Under the pieces are notes generated by a model. It was given only the letters and a program-made list of their open reading frames with translations, searched no databases and was not told the origin of the DNA. Of a stretch of DNA of 64,000 nt, positions 37,310-49,204 are shown piece after piece. A program made the translations under genes and the position numbers. Source of the stretch: Sthenelais limicola (lineage: Eukaryota > Annelida > Polychaeta > Phyllodocida > Sigalionidae); contig OW804102.1 in assembly GCA_942159475.1 (NCBI GenBank), positions 22,882,684 to 22,946,683 of the forward strand. Reading direction: 5' to 3'. Position 1 is the stretch's first letter. Every line of letters starts with the position of its first letter.

Positions 37310-37520
37310 CTTGATGCTCGGGCCGGTACACTTTTTTAGGGGCATGTGGAAAACTACCACGTTCCCAGCCTGACCCGGTAACTAGGCCACCACGTGCGGC
37401 GGCCAAAACAAAGCCACGTGGTTAACCTGCCCCTAGACACGCCCCCAAATAGACTGGTTCAAGTCCCACTCCCATAGGCTATTAATAGTATATGCGCATT
37501 GTGTACTTTTCTCCGAATAC
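37310..37520. promoter_or_regulatory. GC-richer block with two CACGTG E-boxes
   Basis: CACGTG at 37391-37396 and 37415-37420 lies within a GC-richer stretch, followed by a TATTAATAGTATATG element near 37480. This looks promoter-like against the AT-rich surroundings, but no transcript can be attached to it. The minus-strand frame 37206-37406 has no ATG at its start and no known domain. Confidence 0.25.
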
Positions 37521-38105
37521 GAACTGCGTCAATGTCTGCAATTCGGTTAAACAATAGATCGAGTGAGTCAAATCTTAAATACACAAATGCAGGAATATGT
37601 TATCTGCAAGGATAACAAGAATACATGTACGGTATATCAAAATAGAATATTTCATTTGTGTTTTTATAATCATTCATATATACACCATTCAAACCACATG
37701 AAGATTATTTTTGGTAAACTTGGAAAAGACGCAAACTACATAATTGATCGAACTGAATACAGATATATATAATCGATGTGAAGTATATGTATTAAATAGA
37801 TATATCAATATATCAATCTTTAGTACAACTACAATCTTTCGAATTCTGTGACAAGACTGAACTTATGAACGATACATCCAGACCAAGTATAACGATAGAC
37901 AAAACAATTCTATTTGGGTGGGGACCGCTCCGTCCCATATTATTACTGGACAACAGGTGATTATTGCACTTCATTATTGCATTTCATAATCCACAGAGAG
38001 GTCTCAGATATTGCCATATGTAATGGAATCGATTTCGCATTAAAGCTTGGATAAGCCTAGCAGAATAATCGTACAGTAAAACACATCCGATACAAGCAAT
38101 CACCT
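37521..38105. other. Non-coding spacer
   Basis: Nothing recognised; AT-rich. Confidence 0.4.
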
Positions 38106-38328
38106 CACAGTCTAGGCCCGTCTAGGCTCAGATTTGAGAATCCCTTCAAACCAAGAAAAAGCCTCTCGCTCCAAACCGCAAAATGCCATTATAATCCCTT
38201 TAGGACAGCAAAATTATAATCACATAGGACGCCTACTCCAGGGCCGGGAAAGTCATTAACACAGTATAGGCGTCCAATGATTGACATACGTTCTTATCTG
38301 ATCTGAGAGACTGAGCCTAGGCAGCTCA
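38106..38328 (-). repeat. Family B inverted-repeat element, full length
   Basis: Reverse orientation: cagtctaggcccgtctaggc to gagactgagcctaggcagct, with aaaatgccattataatccc and gacgcctactccagggcc inside. Confidence 0.8.
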
Positions 38329-39110
38329 GATTACAATACAATCATAGAAAAAAGTTAAGGGAAACTGAAAAGTGGAATGAAATTCCGCCTGTCATATTAC
38401 CTATACACTTATTTATACCATGTGTGAAGATATTTATACTATTCGTGATAGCCCTCGATATACATGTATAAAGTGCCTTTTCTTAGAAAAAGTAATAAAC
38501 TGGAAGTCCTGCACTCAAATGACATGATATTATTACAAGCACATGGTGCGTAGAGGGCAAGGTTAGGGCTTACAAGTTACATGGTACAACCAACGAGAGT
38601 GGAAGGAACCAACTGGTGAATGAATGAATTATTCATATGGGACTCTAGTTGCTCAAAAGGGTTACATGATTCTGAAAAAAGTTTTCCAGGTCTTCCAGCA
38701 TGCACTGTTAGAGGCAAAGAGTAAAATATAGGAAAAAATAGCTTAGAACTATTCTAAATACATGAGGCGTAATAAATTTATAAAGCAGCGGTCGTAAGTT
38801 ATTTAAATATGATAGGTAGAAGGGACTTGACACCCAAACCAAAATAATAACGTTGAGGTGTATGTGAGTACATGGGTGTTTACTCATTGTGCCTCCATCA
38901 GGGTATCAGGTATATTTAAAGATGAACCTGATCACACATCAGGTTAGAATACTTAATAATGTTGATTATTGTCTGTTAGACATACCATTATACCGGTAGT
39001 TTTTTTTAAAATATAATACTATAGTAACCATTCCATTGCAGCTGTGTATGGAACGTACAAATTGAGTAACAGTTTTGTAGAATAAGTATAGGTATATATG
39101 TCCTCCCCAA

Positions 39111-39212
39111 CTATATAAAACCAACTGGTGTTTGTATATAAAACCAACTGGTCTGTGTATATAAAACCAACTGGTGTGTGTATATAAAACCAACTGGTTT
39201 GCGCATATAAAA
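39111..39212 (+). repeat. ~23-bp tandem repeat TATATAAAACCAACTGGTnTGTG
   Basis: Four consecutive units with near-perfect tatataaaaccaactggt cores. No spacers, so this is not a CRISPR array. Confidence 0.9.
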
Positions 39213-40217
39213 CTGACAAACGTCTTTTATTATTTCATGCAAATTAAAGCTGCACTCTCAGCTAACATCGACAAACAAATTAAAAGGTTTTCTACTTTTT
39301 GTTTGCTTCGGTTCCTACACATCTGAATGTCATTGTACCAATTTTTTTTATGATTTCACTGCTGTTTCTGCTGTAGGGCATCCTAAAAGTCTACATTTAT
39401 ATTTCGGTGGCACGCCGAAATAGTTTTATTAACTGTCATGAATATAAGCATTAGCATCGAAATGTAGATTGGTGTCGTCAGAAAGTTTAATAGATCCGCA
39501 GGTCATATTAAGATGGGGATATATTTAATGGAAAAATATAGCCCTTAAAATTGATTCCCAATTACGACAAACACAGAAAAAAATTCAGGCGAAGTCAATG
39601 AACGCAGGGGCAGTATTTTTCCATCAGGATATGTTATGTGCAGGAAGGATTATAAAATACCAAATCGCCGGCAGATAGTAGATTATATGAGCAAGACTCT
39701 CAAATTCAGAGAACCATAACCGCAGCAGTTCAAATCAAGGACGCGTAGTGTCACACATGTTTTATACATAATATTAGCTCGTGTATGATTATTAATATTC
39801 GATATTTGTATGATTATGATAGTTATCACATGTTCATAAGGTTATAAACCAGAGTGTTCATGTATTAACATGTCAGCAGTCATATCAACATAAAGAGCCA
39901 AGTCTAGACAGACGTAAAACACCATATATACATACCTGTGAGTACTTAAGCCTCGTTAGTAGTAAGAGGTCCACTGTCTCGAACCTTATTGGTTAGCTCA
40001 TGAATATTCATTAATAATGACCTGATTGGCTGATATAGATCTAACTTATGACACTTTACCTCATGTGAAACATTGAACAATAAAGTTAGTTCGTTATGAA
40101 CAGCAAGTTATCCTCCATTTATCCCATGACTTTTAAAAAAATATATCTAAAAAATTGTCAAAATGAAGGATAGGGCAGAAACAAGTCTGTTTCCGAGCCA
40201 GCCTCTGATGTGGAATT
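39213..40217. other. Non-coding spacer
   Basis: AT-rich, no gene or repeat recognised. Confidence 0.4.
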
Positions 40218-40313
40218 GCATATAGTTCATTATCACTTATCAAAGGGCCTGGGTTCGAGCCAGTTGTTTTGCATAGTTGATTATCACTTACCAAAGGGTC
40301 TGGGTTCAAGCCA
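40218..40313 (+). repeat. 51-bp tandem pair, each with a B-box-like GGTTCGAGCC/GGTTCAAGCC
   Basis: Units gcatatagttcattatcact... and gcatagttgattatcactta... both end in gggttc(g/a)agcc. The B-box likeness suggests a tRNA-derived SINE fragment, but no A box was found at the expected distance. Confidence 0.45.
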
Positions 40314-40728
40314 AGGATTACTTAAGTCGGAAGTCGGATGTATAATGTATATTTAATTTCATACACTCAGGATGCTCTAGGACGGAGGAATCCGGTGGGG
40401 GCAAAGGGAACCACCACCAACTCCATTTTTTTAATAACTTATTTATTCATTTTTTATTTCATTTTTTTTTACAAACAAGGGCATTACTCGTAAAATTAAT
40501 TTAAATGAATATAATTTGACTCAACTAGACATAATGATGACATTAATATTAATCCCATTAAGTATACGACATCCATATCAGTGCTTCTCTTATACCATTG
40601 TACGAAAGACATCTCTCACCCTCATAGGACCCGATATAAGAAAGTATGGTGTCAAAACTGGGCGTAAAGCAACATAACCTCCGCCCCCACCCCCGACAGT
40701 GTATTGGAACCTTTTATAATCTCTCTTA

Positions 40729-40731
<3 letters not shown>

Positions 40732-40761
<30 letters not shown>
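40732..40761 (+). repeat. Poly-A run (~30 nt)
   Basis: Uninterrupted A run. Plausibly the tail of a retrocopy or retroelement, but no recognisable element precedes it. Confidence 0.8.
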
Positions 40762-40763
<2 letters not shown>

Positions 40764-41089
40764 TGATTCAATAAAAAAAACAAGTTTTTTTTCCTAAACC
40801 TGTCGATAAAATAACTCCTGGAAGAACTGCATATTAACCAGAAGCCTGTTCAACACTTTGTCAACGTTTCCCTACATATATGTAGGCGTTAATATCATTA
40901 GATTCATCATTCTGTATCACCCTAGATTATCATAGCGTATCTTATTTATATAACTGAAATCACAAAAATATTTTACAGCAGAATAACTGCCTTGACAGTG
41001 TGAATATACTGGTGTTGTTTTAGGATTGTATTATTGCTTAGAAATCGAAAATGTATACATGTATAATGTAGTAGCTTTTATGTGTAAAT

Positions 41090-41216
41090 TAATTAACGAT
41101 TATACAATCAGATAGAGATATGATGGTTTACTTTGTTCTTCAACTTAAGTTGAGAATAACATTGTTATGATGTGATGCTTATGTAAAAAAAATAAAAATC
41201 AAATCAAATCAAATAA
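41090..41216 (+). repeat. LINE/SINE-type 3' end with (AAATC)n tail
   Basis: ttcttcaacttaagttgagaat is followed by aaaaaaataaa and aatcaaatcaaatcaaataa, resembling the tail at 2388-2445. Confidence 0.4.
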
Positions 41217-43161
41217 GTATTTAACAATTCAATTCAATATCATACAAAATGAGAAGTTAAATTCTTCACACAGACAATAATCTGCCCCGTAGCCCTCCTT
41301 TTAGAATGTCCATGTTCCTAAACACTATACAGCATGCACTCTCTAATACCAACACTAATGTCTAGGAATACTGAAATCACTTCCTTCACCAGGAAATCAA
41401 TATCCTGGACCAAAACAAATATCTTCCTAATAAATCCTGCCTAAATTGATAACCGGGTCTGGTATGATAACATTGATTATACAGATAAAATACTCCTCGT
41501 GCACTTTATCTGTAGCCTCCGGATGCCAATGTTCTCCCAAAAGGGGCTTGAATTTGCTGATAGGGACCAAAAAATGGCGATAATGTGTACGTTATAGTGA
41601 ACTCCCGTAGGTCCCATATCTGATAAGCAGATCACAATGTTATTTATATCTAGCTGGGGAAAGATGAATTATGGAATTAAAATTAAAAAGCCAAGAATGA
41701 CAAGGGGTGTAGAGGATAGTTAGCTCCCTGAGGAATTGCAAACTTGTGCAATCTTTCACGGTATGAGGTGGAAGATAAGCCGACCTATCATACCGCATAA
41801 CTCAATAAGACAGCATCGTTAATTCTATCTATCCTGTTCATTCACTCTTCCATCTCTAGCCCAGGAAAGGAAGATGTTGATACTGATAATGGCGGATATC
41901 ATTGATAAGCTCTCTTTTACTAGTATATAATTCATGGGTTTCTACGAAAATGCAATCGAAATAGCACAACGTTTGATTGTTTCTAATTGAAACAGGAACT
42001 GTACTGACTTACAGATGTTTAAAATCGCCATATGTTTCTCTCAAGAAATAAAAAATTCAATAAACCAACTCAAGCCAATCAACAACTAACTGAGAATGCA
42101 GCTTTAAAAACTTCCATCATCATGATACACCAAGACCAGACCTTCCAGGAAAATTCCCAGAAAATTCCTTCACCAGTTACAGTATAGTACGAGCACACAA
42201 CCATACCATTGAGGTTTATCTACGTATCTCTATCGATCATAATTTAATATGACTTCATGAGATATCTAGAGTAGATTAAGATCTATCAAGTAGTCATTGA
42301 TTACCGTTCTATATCAAACAATATAGGCACTTCAGAGTGGGAAATGGGCCAATCTGCGTCATCAATATCTCCAATGACACTCCCATCCCTGATTTTGAAC
42401 ATTTTTTATTGGATATTTTATGAAGAAAAAGTCAAGAATATTAAAGAAATAATATTGTTTTCTTAATACTGGCTTAATCCATAGTAGCTATGTCAATTAA
42501 GTGATCACACCATATTTTATAGACTATCCACTCCTTTTCCTTATTTTATAATTTACCTGGTGCATAATAATACCTGATAAGGTGAATTAGAATTATTTTA
42601 TCTTTTAGGCAAATCGTATCTTTATCTTATCACCACAGGGCATGATTAAAAAAGACTTAGGTTATATCGGATGAGCATATAAATAGTCTAGCATTTTTAT
42701 GGATCTACCCATTTTCAATTTCTGATATGTGTAATGATTTCTATTCACTTCCCCATGTCGAGTATCATTTTCAAGCAGAATTAGATCAACACGATGTATA
42801 CCATTATTGAGGTCGACACAAGGATGTAAGTTTATTAGGTTCATAACAAAGGGTCTTATGATTTAAAAAATATATGGTTAATAGTGGTACATTATAGTGG
42901 AATAATTTTCTCATTGCCATAAGAAATCTCGATGTTAACACTACTTTAAGCGACAACTCCAGATGATATTCGAAACTGACATGTATTTATAATGACGACA
43001 ACCTGTATAACAAAAGAAAATTAATATTATATATTTGGTCATATCAAGGCGAGAGAGGAAATGTGCTAACGAGATGCGATGCCCTACTCTTTTCGATTGT
43101 TAGCCATGGTTCTTTAATACATAATTGCTATAAAGATTAACGTCTAAAAGACAAAGAAAAA
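41217..43161. other. Non-coding spacer
   Basis: No supported gene. The 60-codon frame at 42662-42844 has no motif. Confidence 0.4.
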
Positions 43162-43312
43162 ACGTCTAGGACTGGCCTAGGACTAGGCGTTCTATTGGGA
43201 TTATCATGACATTTTGCGGTCTTAATGGATTTATAATGTCACTTGGCGGTTTGAGGCGAGAGACTTTCCCTCCGTTTGAAGGGACTCTTTCATCTTTGGG
43301 CCTAGACTGTAT
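43162..43312 (+). repeat. Family B element, 5'-truncated
   Basis: Carries the ataatggcatt-type tandem (attatcatgacattttgcgg and ttataatgtcacttggcgg), the ctttccctccgtttgaagg block and the gggcctagactgta end. Confidence 0.75.
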
Positions 43313-44351
43313 AGAAGGCTAATAGGATTATGCACGGGTGGCGCTTCAGAATGTGCATTATCCATGATCCCTATTTTGTTACAAGCAACCCCCCAAGTTC
43401 ACTAACAGATTAGCCTATCAATGGAAAGCTATACCAAATTTAAAGATTAATACAACAAAGTCACTTGCACAATTGGTGTTAATCCTTTCTAATATACCAC
43501 ATACTAATAATTTGTTAAGTCAGACCGCTGATAAATAATTGTAAAGTTAGTTATCTTAAATAGGAATATATCCCAAAATGGAAACAATAAATTGTATATG
43601 ACATCTCCAGAAAACATTTAGGTATGTGATATATATAATACTGAGTTCATTTAGCTGTGGACCACACCCCTCTCGATTGATAGGGTTGTCGTCGATAGCT
43701 CGAGTTCATTTAAAAGACACTTATTAAATCAAATCAATAATTTATAAAATCTTAGAAGAATAAAAAAATACACTTAACTCTTTTTTCAGATTGCCCCAAT
43801 GTTGCTATAGACCTAGCATTAAGATAGCAGTATGGGATTTCCAGGCGAACGTTGAGCAGCATGCAAGGACAGAGGTATCATGTACACTATACATGTATAC
43901 CAGGATACGCAGATAATTAATATATCGAGCCATAATCGATAAAGCCCCCCGTATACTGGCGGATGCACCAGATGCGATGTTGTTAGTGGAAAGCACTTGG
44001 TTCACCTGTGTGAGAACATCATCATTCAGGGTGGTTGGCGATCACCAGGGATCGAGATTTATTCTCATGATGAGAGATATACAGGAACGTGAATATAGGG
44101 TATGGTATGATAACAGATATGCATGAGATGTGGGGGGTATGGTGCGGGTGGGGGGGGGGGGGGGTACTACGGGAAGAGAAACATTGGAGACAGAAGTGTG
44201 CATGGTATTTATTATCGTGAGAGATATGATAACAGGAAATTGTAGCTGCATGTAAATAGGATATGATATGGGCATACACATATATGATTGATATATGAGA
44301 AGAGGAGGGCAGGGGGAACCATTGAAGTGTCATGACGGGGGGGTGTGATTT
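43313..44351. other. Non-coding spacer
   Basis: No gene supported. It includes a G run at about 44148-44164 whose complement creates Pro-rich minus-strand frames. Confidence 0.4.
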
Positions 44352-44638
44352 ATTAGTACGTTTGCACTGGCAACAGGTTCTAACTCATTATTTCTTGGGG
44401 GATGTCGAAATGTAATACTTTGTTATTTTATCGGAGTATCGATTTTGAGGAGTTTTTTTCACAAACTGCGAAACTGCACAATCAGCTGGCAGTTCTGCAT
44501 TGTTTCGTGCAGTAGGAGGCATACCGGTATGCTATAAACCTATTAAACTTCAATTGAGTTTAGATGAAACTAACATATTACTGATATCTGGGTTTCTTCT
44601 ATATCCAAAGACTAGCTCATCTCTGAAATGTCTATGAT
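44352..44638 (+). repeat. Family D dispersed repeat, copy 2
   Basis: Collinear with 28110-28397, with small indels (for example taccggta near 44522). Confidence 0.8.
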
Positions 44639-44639
44639 T

Positions 44640-44767
44640 TCATACTTTGATCCCTTGAATAATCGGCGTGTACTGGGTGGGAGGTGAAATGATGCTTTTG
44701 GTAAGTCGCTATGGGATTCAGCCTCTCAGTTTAGAGTCCAACGCCTTAACCACTAGACCACACCGCC
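44640..44767 (-). repeat. tRNA-derived SINE-like unit
   Basis: On the minus strand from 44767 it reads like a tRNA 5' half: an A-box-like TGGTCTAGTGGTTAAGGCG, then an anticodon-arm-like TTGGACTCTAAACTGAGAGG. The expected B box (GGTTCGAnTCC) is decayed and no acceptor-stem partner follows. It abuts the family-D copy at 44352-44638; the other family-D copy (28110-28397) has no such neighbour. Confidence 0.5.
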
Positions 44768-46604
44768 AGATCCTGTCAACACCTTTGTCTGCTGAGTCAT
44801 CACCAATGAGCAAAATTGAAGTTAGAAATACATTAAAGCACTAACAAGTTTCCCAGGCTCACCATAAAATGTTTTCTACAGCTTTTACATTAATTCATTG
44901 GCATTCGAGTCCCATACTACCTTGAGAATCCGGACCAAATAGGGTGGCTATGCAAATGCCCTTATTAGAGGCTACACATGGACTATTCACTTAAAATCCC
45001 AATATGCTCAAAATACACATTTTATTCATTTTGATAGAAGGTGAAGGGTGCTGTGTCAAGGAATGTGCGGGCGTATTGTAATAAAATGATGCATCAGGTC
45101 GTTAGAAGGGCATCATTCAACCAATTTATGTATCTGTCAAAACATATGGCAGTACTAACCATCTGCCAGGATTCGGAGAAATAGTTAGAGGGACAAAAGG
45201 AATCATAAATACATGTATACCAAGGTATACAATTCTTCAATGATAAACATAAATTCTCTTAAATGAATCATCAATATCACTATAAAAATCTTTAATATAT
45301 CAAATACATGTTTGATTAAATCGTTTCTACCAAGATGATCTACTGGAACGATACCAGTTAATATAATACACAAGCAATTAGTCTTCCAATCCGAGTGAAT
45401 TGCAACGCATTTATTGCACCTAAATAACCAATTCATTCTCAATCTCGACGTAATTAGAAGCTGAATTTGTTAGTTGATTCTTAGCTAGCTTAGGATTCTT
45501 GGTTTGGTTAGGTACAGCCCTATCTCTAGAAACTAGGGACATGGTTGTAAATACCATCTGGAAAATCTACCAAGCAGAACATTACCACTCGATCTAAATA
45601 TATATTAGTATGCAATTTGTATTTCCCATTATAATTAATATTAACCATTGAAACATAACATATGATTTTACAATTTTACAAATACGAGATATATTAGTTC
45701 GCATCTGTATTCATAACAGTTTGTAACTTTGCCAAGAGTTAAATCAGAATAAATCAAGAATACTTTCATAAGTTGCAGGCCCAAACTTTAATAGCTCATG
45801 GTCTCCTAGTTGATACACGCACACAAGTGGTAATTGTCTGGGATCTAGTGTTCCCAGTGAGTAGTTCTCCTAGTTGATACACTATTTGAGATCTACTTGG
45901 AGCGGCTCGCCGTAGGGTTAACATTGGGTCGCTTTGATGTTCACTCTAAGTAGGTAAGGTCTCAAACAGAGTGTAGTTCCTGTAACCGGCGACGGGCTGA
46001 GGGTGGATAAAACTCCATTCCGAGTCTCCACCATTCCAATTAACAAATGAGAACATTATATTCCCACCCACAAACGCCCCGGCTACAACAAAAACAACAA
46101 CCTCCTCCTCCAAACTCCATTATACCACTTCCTCTGTTGCCCTAGACCCAGTGTCAACTAAAAGGCAAGCAAACAGGCAGTCGGGTCACGGTGAGCTCCT
46201 CAATAATAAATGTGTGCATATATCAGTACATGTATGTACAAGTATGCACCAACTTATGGAGTGGAGTGGGGCAGGAATTCTTCTCCTTCTGGTCATATAT
46301 GCTGCAGTTCACCCAAAACAGGAAGGCTTGACCAGCATGCAAGTTTTACCAAGGCCAATAATTATGTAATGTCTCCATCAACTTAACAAGTACTAAGTTA
46401 ACTGATTATCAAGTTATGCACCGATTTGATCAACTGTTAACATATTTAACTTTGTAATCAGTGTCAACTTAATTCATATACTTGGCGTTTCCACTGGAAA
46501 CGATTTTCTCAGCCACAATCATTTGTGCCTGATGTCAACTTATAGTTATACAGTAGTTTGATTCTTGAAGAGGGAAACAGTGTGCAACGCAATAGCCAGG
46601 GCTG
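44768..46604. other. Non-coding spacer
   Basis: No gene supported. ctcctagttgatacac is directly repeated near 45803 and 45867, next to an imperfect hairpin at about 45882-45981. Confidence 0.35.
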
Positions 46605-46990
46605 TAAAAAAAGTTGGTTGAAAAAAAATTGTCATTAAAAAATAGTTGGTTGGGGAAAAAAAATTGTCGTTAAAAAAAAGTTGGTCGTTGAAAAAAAAGT
46701 TGGTCGTTCAAAAAAGTCGGTCGTAAAATAAAAGTTGGTCGTAAAAAGTTGGTTGACAAATAGTTGGTCGTTAAAAATAATTGTCGTTAAAAAAAGTTGT
46801 CGTTCAAAAAAGGTTGGTCGTTCAAAAATAAGTTGGTTGGGAAAAAAAATTGTCGTTAAAAAAAAGTTGGTCGAAAAAAATTGTCGTTAAAAAATAGTTG
46901 GTCGTAAAAAAAAATGGCCATAAAAAATAGTAAATCGTAAAAAAAAAAGTTGGTCGTAAAAAAAAAAGTTGGTTGTATAAAAAAGTAGTA
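46605..46990 (+). repeat. Minisatellite AAAAAAGTTGGTCGTT (~17 bp, irregular)
   Basis: More than 20 units alternating A-runs with gttggtcgtt, gttggttg or ttgtcgtt variants. Confidence 0.9.
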
Positions 46991-48210
46991 AGCTAGGCTA
47001 GGCTAAATAGTTGGTAACTTACTTTTAAAATTTAGAAAATGTGTTGGGCAGCAGTGTCCATTTGAGCACCTGAGGCAGGTGAGGGGGGTGGTGGGCAGAG
47101 GGATGGTGTGGGAGGTGGGAGGGCCTTCTGCAGACCTATCATGGTTGGAGAAGCATCTAACTAACAGCCAATCAACTCCCTTGGCTAAACCTAGAAAGGC
47201 TGTCAATCAGCCTTCAATAACGTCTAGGTGTGAAATCTATGACTGGGTGGCATAAATAGGACCTGATCGTAAGGATTAGATAAGGCATCCTTAAACACCT
47301 CACAGACAGCTAAAGAATATTATCAGATGTAGATCCAGTATCAGTGATTGGCACATTTCATAGTGACTCATTTGTTTTCTCAGCTATAAATAGCTTCGAA
47401 AACAAAAATAAATGTATCCAGTTTGACCAGAGTACACTGTTCGGCCAGAGTACAGTCCGTCGCATAATTACAGTTTGGAAAAGACAGACTAAAACCCAAA
47501 ATATGGCCAGCTGACTTTCCGATTTACAGTTTTCTTGCAGTTTGAAGAGGAAGGAGGGACATATATCGTGTCGAAAAAAATAAGTTGGTTTCCGATGCCT
47601 AACATAATGGCTCATAATATAAATACAGGTTAACACGTTTAACTAACGAGTTGGTTGAAGGAGCGTGAATATTGCACGAATTGCTAAGCGACTGAAACCA
47701 ACTGGTTAGTTAACAGATTCGTTATACATGCTTTCAATCATGAAAATAGAAAAATAATCGAGTCATAAATTTGAATTTTACCGGTAATCTTAGTGAAAAA
47801 AACAGATTGGTTGCCATGACAACCCCACGTAAATCACTAGTGAAATATGCACTATGCGTAAATCACTCTAGATACGGTGTTTTCAGAGCAATGCGCGTAT
47901 AATAAGGGCTCATAAATGTGATGTCTCTATCAAATCAAAAATAAATGTATCAGCCAGATTGCATGACTGGGTGCCCAATCAGGTTTTCCGGGCAATTAAA
48001 ATATCGAAAAAATTGTCACAAGTTACAAAAACAGAGGCAAGGAAGATGAGTACAAAACTAATTTGTTTAAATAACTGTTGTGCTACTGAATTTTGCAAAA
48101 CCATTTTTCGATATATTGATCAGTCCCCGAAATGAAGCGGTGTTATAAAAAACAACATATTTGCAATCAACCACACCTCACACATCCCTCTCAGTCTGTT
48201 TTTCAAACAA
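46991..48210. other. Non-coding spacer
   Basis: No gene supported. Confidence 0.4.
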
Positions 48211-48365
48211 CTTTTATTTTGCTATTTTGCTTTCATTTTGCTGTTTTGCTTTCGTTTTTGCTATTTTGTTTTCGTTTTTGCTATTTTGCTTTCATTTTGC
48301 TGTTTTGCTTTCATTTTGCTGTTTTGCTTTAACTTTTATTTTGCTGTTTTTGCTTTCGTTTAATT
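48211..48365 (+). repeat. Minisatellite TTTTGCTATTTTGCTTTCG
   Basis: Pyrimidine-rich ~17-bp units. The block starting aacttttattttgct recurs at both ends, which suggests a higher-order duplication. Confidence 0.85.
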
Positions 48366-48444
48366 TGTTCACTCATGGTAGCCTTCACATCAAAAGTACA
48401 TTAATTTCATAATCAATTTAATGATTGTGGCAAGCAGATCATTT

Positions 48445-48540
48445 TTAGATGAGTTATAGCAAATAATAGTTAAGTTCATCTACACCCCCCCCCCGGCCCA
48501 CTCCCCTCAACAACAACCACCCCCACCCCCCGGCCCCCCT
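48445..48540 (+). repeat. Left copy of a duplicated C-rich segment
   Basis: gatgagttatagcaaat... ttaagttcatctacacccc... ccctcaacaacaaccacc recurs at about 49115-49205 (right copy). The two copies flank the TIR element at 48541-49055. Confidence 0.7.
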
Positions 48541-49055
48541 ACTCAGGGTTAAAAAGTGTAACCACTTCTGTTCCAGCCTTTGAAAAGTACCCCCTTTCCG
48601 CGAATTTTCAAGGCATTTTACCCCCCCTTTTTGTGGCAAAACGCGGAAAATTTGATGCTAAAAAAGACCCCTTTTTATGATTTCAAGGAATCTTGCTAAA
48701 CATGACTATGCATATTGTGTGTATGCCTACGATGAAAGATAAATTCTCATTGAAAATAAATATCTAGTTTGTGTACTTAACAGAAAATTATATCACATAT
48801 AGTATATTGCCTTGACACGGAGATTCTGTCATAATTATATGCTTTTCTGTGCCACAAAGAGAGTGACAGATACCCCCTTTTCCAGCATTTCGCGGATTTC
48901 ACTTGCAAAAATACCCCCCTTTTTCAGGATTTCACGGAGTTCAGCTGCAAATTGGTACCCTTATTTCGGATTTCGCGCTCCGTGTTTGGTCGTGAAAAAT
49001 GACCCCTTTCTCCGCGAAATTGGGAACAGAAGCGGTTACACTTTTTAACCCTGAG
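48541..49055. mobile_element. 515-bp element with 34-bp terminal inverted repeats
   Basis: ACTCAGGGTTAAAAAGTGTA... at the left is matched by ...TACACTTTTTAACCCTGAGT at the right and extends through ccgcttctgttcc. Inside are several imperfect direct repeats of tacccccttttccagcattt-cgcgga type. No transposase frame. Confidence 0.8.
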
Positions 49056-49204
49056 TGTGTGTGTGGGGGGGGGGGGCCGGGCCCAACCCCCAAAGTGGTA
49101 TCATAAATAGGGTTGATCATTTTAGATGAGTTACAGAAAATCTTAAGTTAAGTTTATCTACCCCCGCCCCCCTACTCCCCTCAACAACAACCACCCCACC
49201 CCTA

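Noticed and set aside
37206..37406. 66-codon minus-strand frame beginning AAARGG
   Set aside because: Starts at TTG, has no domain and no in-phase splice partner.
39111..39212. CRISPR-like array
   Set aside because: Units are contiguous with no unique spacers, and the genome is eukaryotic.
44693..44767. Functional tRNA gene on the minus strand
   Set aside because: The A-box region is tRNA-like but the B box and T-arm are decayed and the acceptor stem does not pair; kept only as a SINE-like unit.
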